Positions 62,326 through 64,000 of a DNA stretch of 64,000 nucleotides are shown here, one piece after another (within the stretch, counting starts at the first letter, position 1; every line of letters starts with the position of its first letter). The DNA comes from Pedobacter boryungensis. GTDB taxonomy: Bacteria > Bacteroidota > Bacteroidia > Sphingobacteriales > Sphingobacteriaceae. The DNA is taken from positions 992,001 to 1,056,000 of the forward strand of contig NZ_JABMKV010000001.1 of assembly GCF_013204825.1 (NCBI RefSeq), given 5' to 3'. Both the position numbers and the translations under genes were made by a program. Below the pieces are notes generated by a model that had not been told where the DNA came from, did no database searches, and saw nothing but the letters and a program-made list of their open reading frames with translations.

Positions 62326-62982
62326 ATGATAAAATTTAAAAACATCAGTAGCATTACAGCATTAGCATTTTTAGTAATCAGCTTTACAGCTTGTACTAAT
62401 GAAAAAAAATTACCTATTTACGGTCAGCGAGAAGCTAAAATAGTTAAGGGAGCAGATGGAACTGAAAGAGTAGATACGGTTTACCAAACTATTCCAGCAT
62501 TCAGATTTTTAAATCAAGATAGTACATATATTACCCAATACATGTTTAAAGGGAAAATTTATGTGGCCGACTTCTTTTTCACTTCTTGTACTACAATTTG
62601 CCCAACAATGCACAGAAATTTAAAAACTGTATATGAACAATATAAAGGCAATCCTGATATCTTATTCTTATCTCATACTATCGATTTTAAATACGACAAG
62701 CCATCTGTATTAAAAAAATATGCACAAAAATTAGGTGTAGATGGACCGAAATGGCAATTTGTATATGGTAGTAAAGATGAAGTATACAATTTAGCCGAAA
62801 AAAGTTATCTAACAGTTGTTAAAGAAGATAGTACTGCAACTGATGGATATATACACCAAGGTTGGTTGGTATTAATTGATAAAGAAAAGAGAATGCGTGG
62901 TGCTTACGATGGTACCAAAACCGAAGAGGTAGAAAAATTAAAAAAAGATATAGTTACTTTATTAGCTGAAGAAAAGAAATAA
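62326..62982 (+). CDS. SCO family copper chaperone (SCO1/SenC/PrrC)
   Basis: 218 residues with a lipobox (ISFTAC, Cys23). The thioredoxin fold carries C88-x3-C92 in FFTSCTTICPTMH and the third copper ligand H177 in GYIHQGW. SCO proteins deliver copper to the CuA site of cytochrome oxidase or act as thiol-disulfide enzymes. It overlaps the cytochrome c gene by one base (TAATG), so the two are coupled. Confidence 0.93.
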   Translation: MIKFKNISSITALAFLVISFTACTNEKKLPIYGQREAKIVKGADGTERVDTVYQTIPAFRFLNQDSTYITQYMFKGKIYVADFFFTSCTTICPTMHRNLKTVYEQYKGNPDILFLSHTIDFKYDKPSVLKKYAQKLGVDGPKWQFVYGSKDEVYNLAEKSYLTVVKEDSTATDGYIHQGWLVLIDKEKRMRGAYDGTKTEEVEKLKKDIVTLLAEEKK

Positions 62983-63404
62983 TGCGTAAAACTTTATTAT
63001 TTGTAGTTTTTTTTATCACAGTTTGTTGTATGATTTACTCTTGCCAAAATGCTGGTGAAATTGAGCAGGCAAAGTACATGACGGGTGGTAAAGATTTATA
63101 CACCGCCAATTGTCAAAATTGCCATGGTGCAAATGGAGAAGGTTTAGGAGAGTTAGCTCCACCTCTAACTGACACTACTTTTCTAAAGGAAAACAAGGTT
63201 AAATTGGCTTGTATTATTAAAAATGGATCGAGTGAAGGAGTTGTAATTAATGGAAAAAGCTATCAAGGTAAAATGCCAGCTTTTTCCAAACTACATGATA
63301 TTGATGTAGCGCAGTTGGTTGTTTACATCACTAATTCATTTAGTAACAAACAGGGAATGTATACCTACGAGCAAGTTGCGAAAGATTTAGAAAACTGCAA
63401 ATAA
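62982..63404 (+). CDS. Lipoprotein cytochrome c
   Basis: 140 residues with a lipobox (MIYSC, Cys21) and one haem site CQNCH (44-48). GANGEGLGELAPPLTD follows and the likely axial Met98 is in QGKMPAF. It is a small class I electron carrier on the outer face of the membrane. It may feed electrons to the MbnH-like protein or to the terminal oxidase. Confidence 0.92.
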   Translation: MRKTLLFVVFFITVCCMIYSCQNAGEIEQAKYMTGGKDLYTANCQNCHGANGEGLGELAPPLTDTTFLKENKVKLACIIKNGSSEGVVINGKSYQGKMPAFSKLHDIDVAQLVVYITNSFSNKQGMYTYEQVAKDLENCK

Positions 63405-63448
63405 TTAATTTGATACCTTACGTAACTATAGACTATCGACTTTATTCC

Positions 63449-63456
63449 TACCTTTG
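63449..63456 (+). promoter_or_regulatory. -7 element of rnpB
   Basis: TACCTTTG, six bases before the mature 5' end of the RNase P RNA. Confidence 0.6.
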
Positions 63457-63462
63457 TATAAA

Positions 63463-63830
63463 ATACAAGCTGTTCTATCGCCGCGATCTTGTATCGGGGA
63501 GGAAAGTCCGGGCAACATAGAGCATCTCGCTTCCTAACGGGAAGGCATTTGGGAATGAAGACCTAAATGACGGAAAGTGCCACAGAAAATATACCGTCTC
63601 AACGTAAAGTCGGGATAAGGGTGAAAACGTGAGGTAAGAGCTCACGAACTCGTTAAGTGATTAACGTTTTGGTAAACCTCGGGAGTTGAAAGACCAAATA
63701 GGCTAACGCATGTAGAGCTGCTCGCTCGATGTTAGTGGGTAGGTCGTTAGAGATAAATGGCAACGTTTATAGTAGATTAATGGTAGAATTTCGATTTATC
63801 GGAAACAGAACCCGGCTTACAGGCTTGTAT
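63463..63830 (+). ncRNA. rnpB: RNase P RNA, bacterial type A
   Basis: The 5' ATACAAGC pairs with the 3' GGCTTGTAT to close P1. Universal core sequences are present: GAGGAAAGTCCGGGC near the 5' end, CCACAGAAA, and AACAGAACCCGGCTTAC near the 3' end. It is the catalytic RNA that trims tRNA 5' leaders. A run of seven T follows the P1 arm and probably ends transcription. Confidence 0.95.
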
Positions 63831-64000
63831 TTTTTTCTTAATTTTCTTTAATGGTTTGAAGTTAACCAGTGTCGGCAATAGCCTGCATCACTTGATAAAC
63901 TTGCAGTTGATAGTCTGGAGCCTACGGCAGTAACAAAAAGCAGGGCTGTATTATCCAAATGCTAGTGACGTTCTTTTTCGAAATAATTAAGACTACATTA
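63831..64000. other. Unassigned 3' end, higher GC than its surroundings
   Basis: No reading frame of useful length on either strand. The stretch from about 63858 to 63975 is visibly richer in G and C than the neighbouring intergenic DNA and has words such as GCCTACGGCAG and GCAGGGCTG. It may be part of a repeat, a small RNA or the 3' end of something beyond the edge. Confidence 0.4.

Overview
The window is AT-rich chromosomal DNA from a member of the Bacteroidota, most likely family Sphingobacteriaceae (Pedobacter or a close relative). The reasons are: repeated TAnnTTTG -7 promoter elements and few Shine-Dalgarno sequences; a serC-serA pair next to a DUF1015 gene; a TonB-dependent receptor with a carboxypeptidase-regulatory-like N-terminus; a long LptD; a small protein with a PID-type C-terminal sorting tail; and secreted GH43 and GH2 enzymes. 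No phage, plasmid, insertion sequence, CRISPR array or rRNA operon is visible. The genes are mostly housekeeping with a few accessory modules.

Layout. 1-7.1 kb: 5' end of an E2 acyltransferase gene, cinA, lptD, two tandem peptidoglycan amidases and an MCE/MlaD-like protein (envelope block). 7.2-12.7 kb: rnz, a STAS protein, purC, phoH, an SAM-hydroxide adenosyltransferase and small genes. 12.7-19.3 kb: DUF1015, serA, serC, a TonB receptor and rpe. 19.4-22 kb: pnp and rpsO. 22-28.8 kb: a thioesterase, a MATE exporter behind a possible leader peptide, then divergent ddl and PASTA-mltG-ybgC-yihY (cell wall). 28.8-31.3 kb: PID-CTERM protein, tRNA-Ser(UGA) and an acyltransferase-like membrane protein. 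31.4-36.6 kb: an ROK/polyphosphate-glucokinase-like gene, HAD phosphatase, gnd, zwf and pgl, giving the oxidative pentose phosphate branch as one block.

36.6-41.7 kb: a three-domain DNA alkylation repair protein (AraC-HTH, O6-methylguanine methyltransferase, AlkB), then ppx, ppk1 and a lysine-rich histone H1-like protein. 41.8-47.4 kb: yajQ, GNAT, GH43 with an exact 82-bp tandem duplication at its 3' end, rlmF, a 437-residue protein of unknown function, hsp20 and a thioesterase. 47.5-52 kb: an FAD-linked oxidase, folB, a glutaryl-CoA-dehydrogenase-like enzyme, a START-domain protein and a frameshifted lipoprotein. 52.1-58.9 kb: lysA, lysC, a phosphohexomutase and a beta-mannosidase lacking two internal domains. 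58.9-63.4 kb: an apparent copper/haem envelope module (Cys/His small protein, MbnP-like, MbnH-like di-haem protein, beta-barrel, SCO, cytochrome c). The window ends with rnpB (RNase P RNA) and an unexplained higher-GC segment.

Regulatory and repeat signals. Consensus TAnnTTTG elements help fix the starts of several genes (amidase, thioesterase, ddl, folB, acyl-CoA dehydrogenase, SCO). REP-like inverted repeats occur near 19.3, 35.7 and 56.8 kb. Intergenic tracts of short degenerate words occur near 9.5, 22.1, 42.3, 46.3 and 47.4 kb. All functional statements rest on motif reading and family knowledge; no database search was run.
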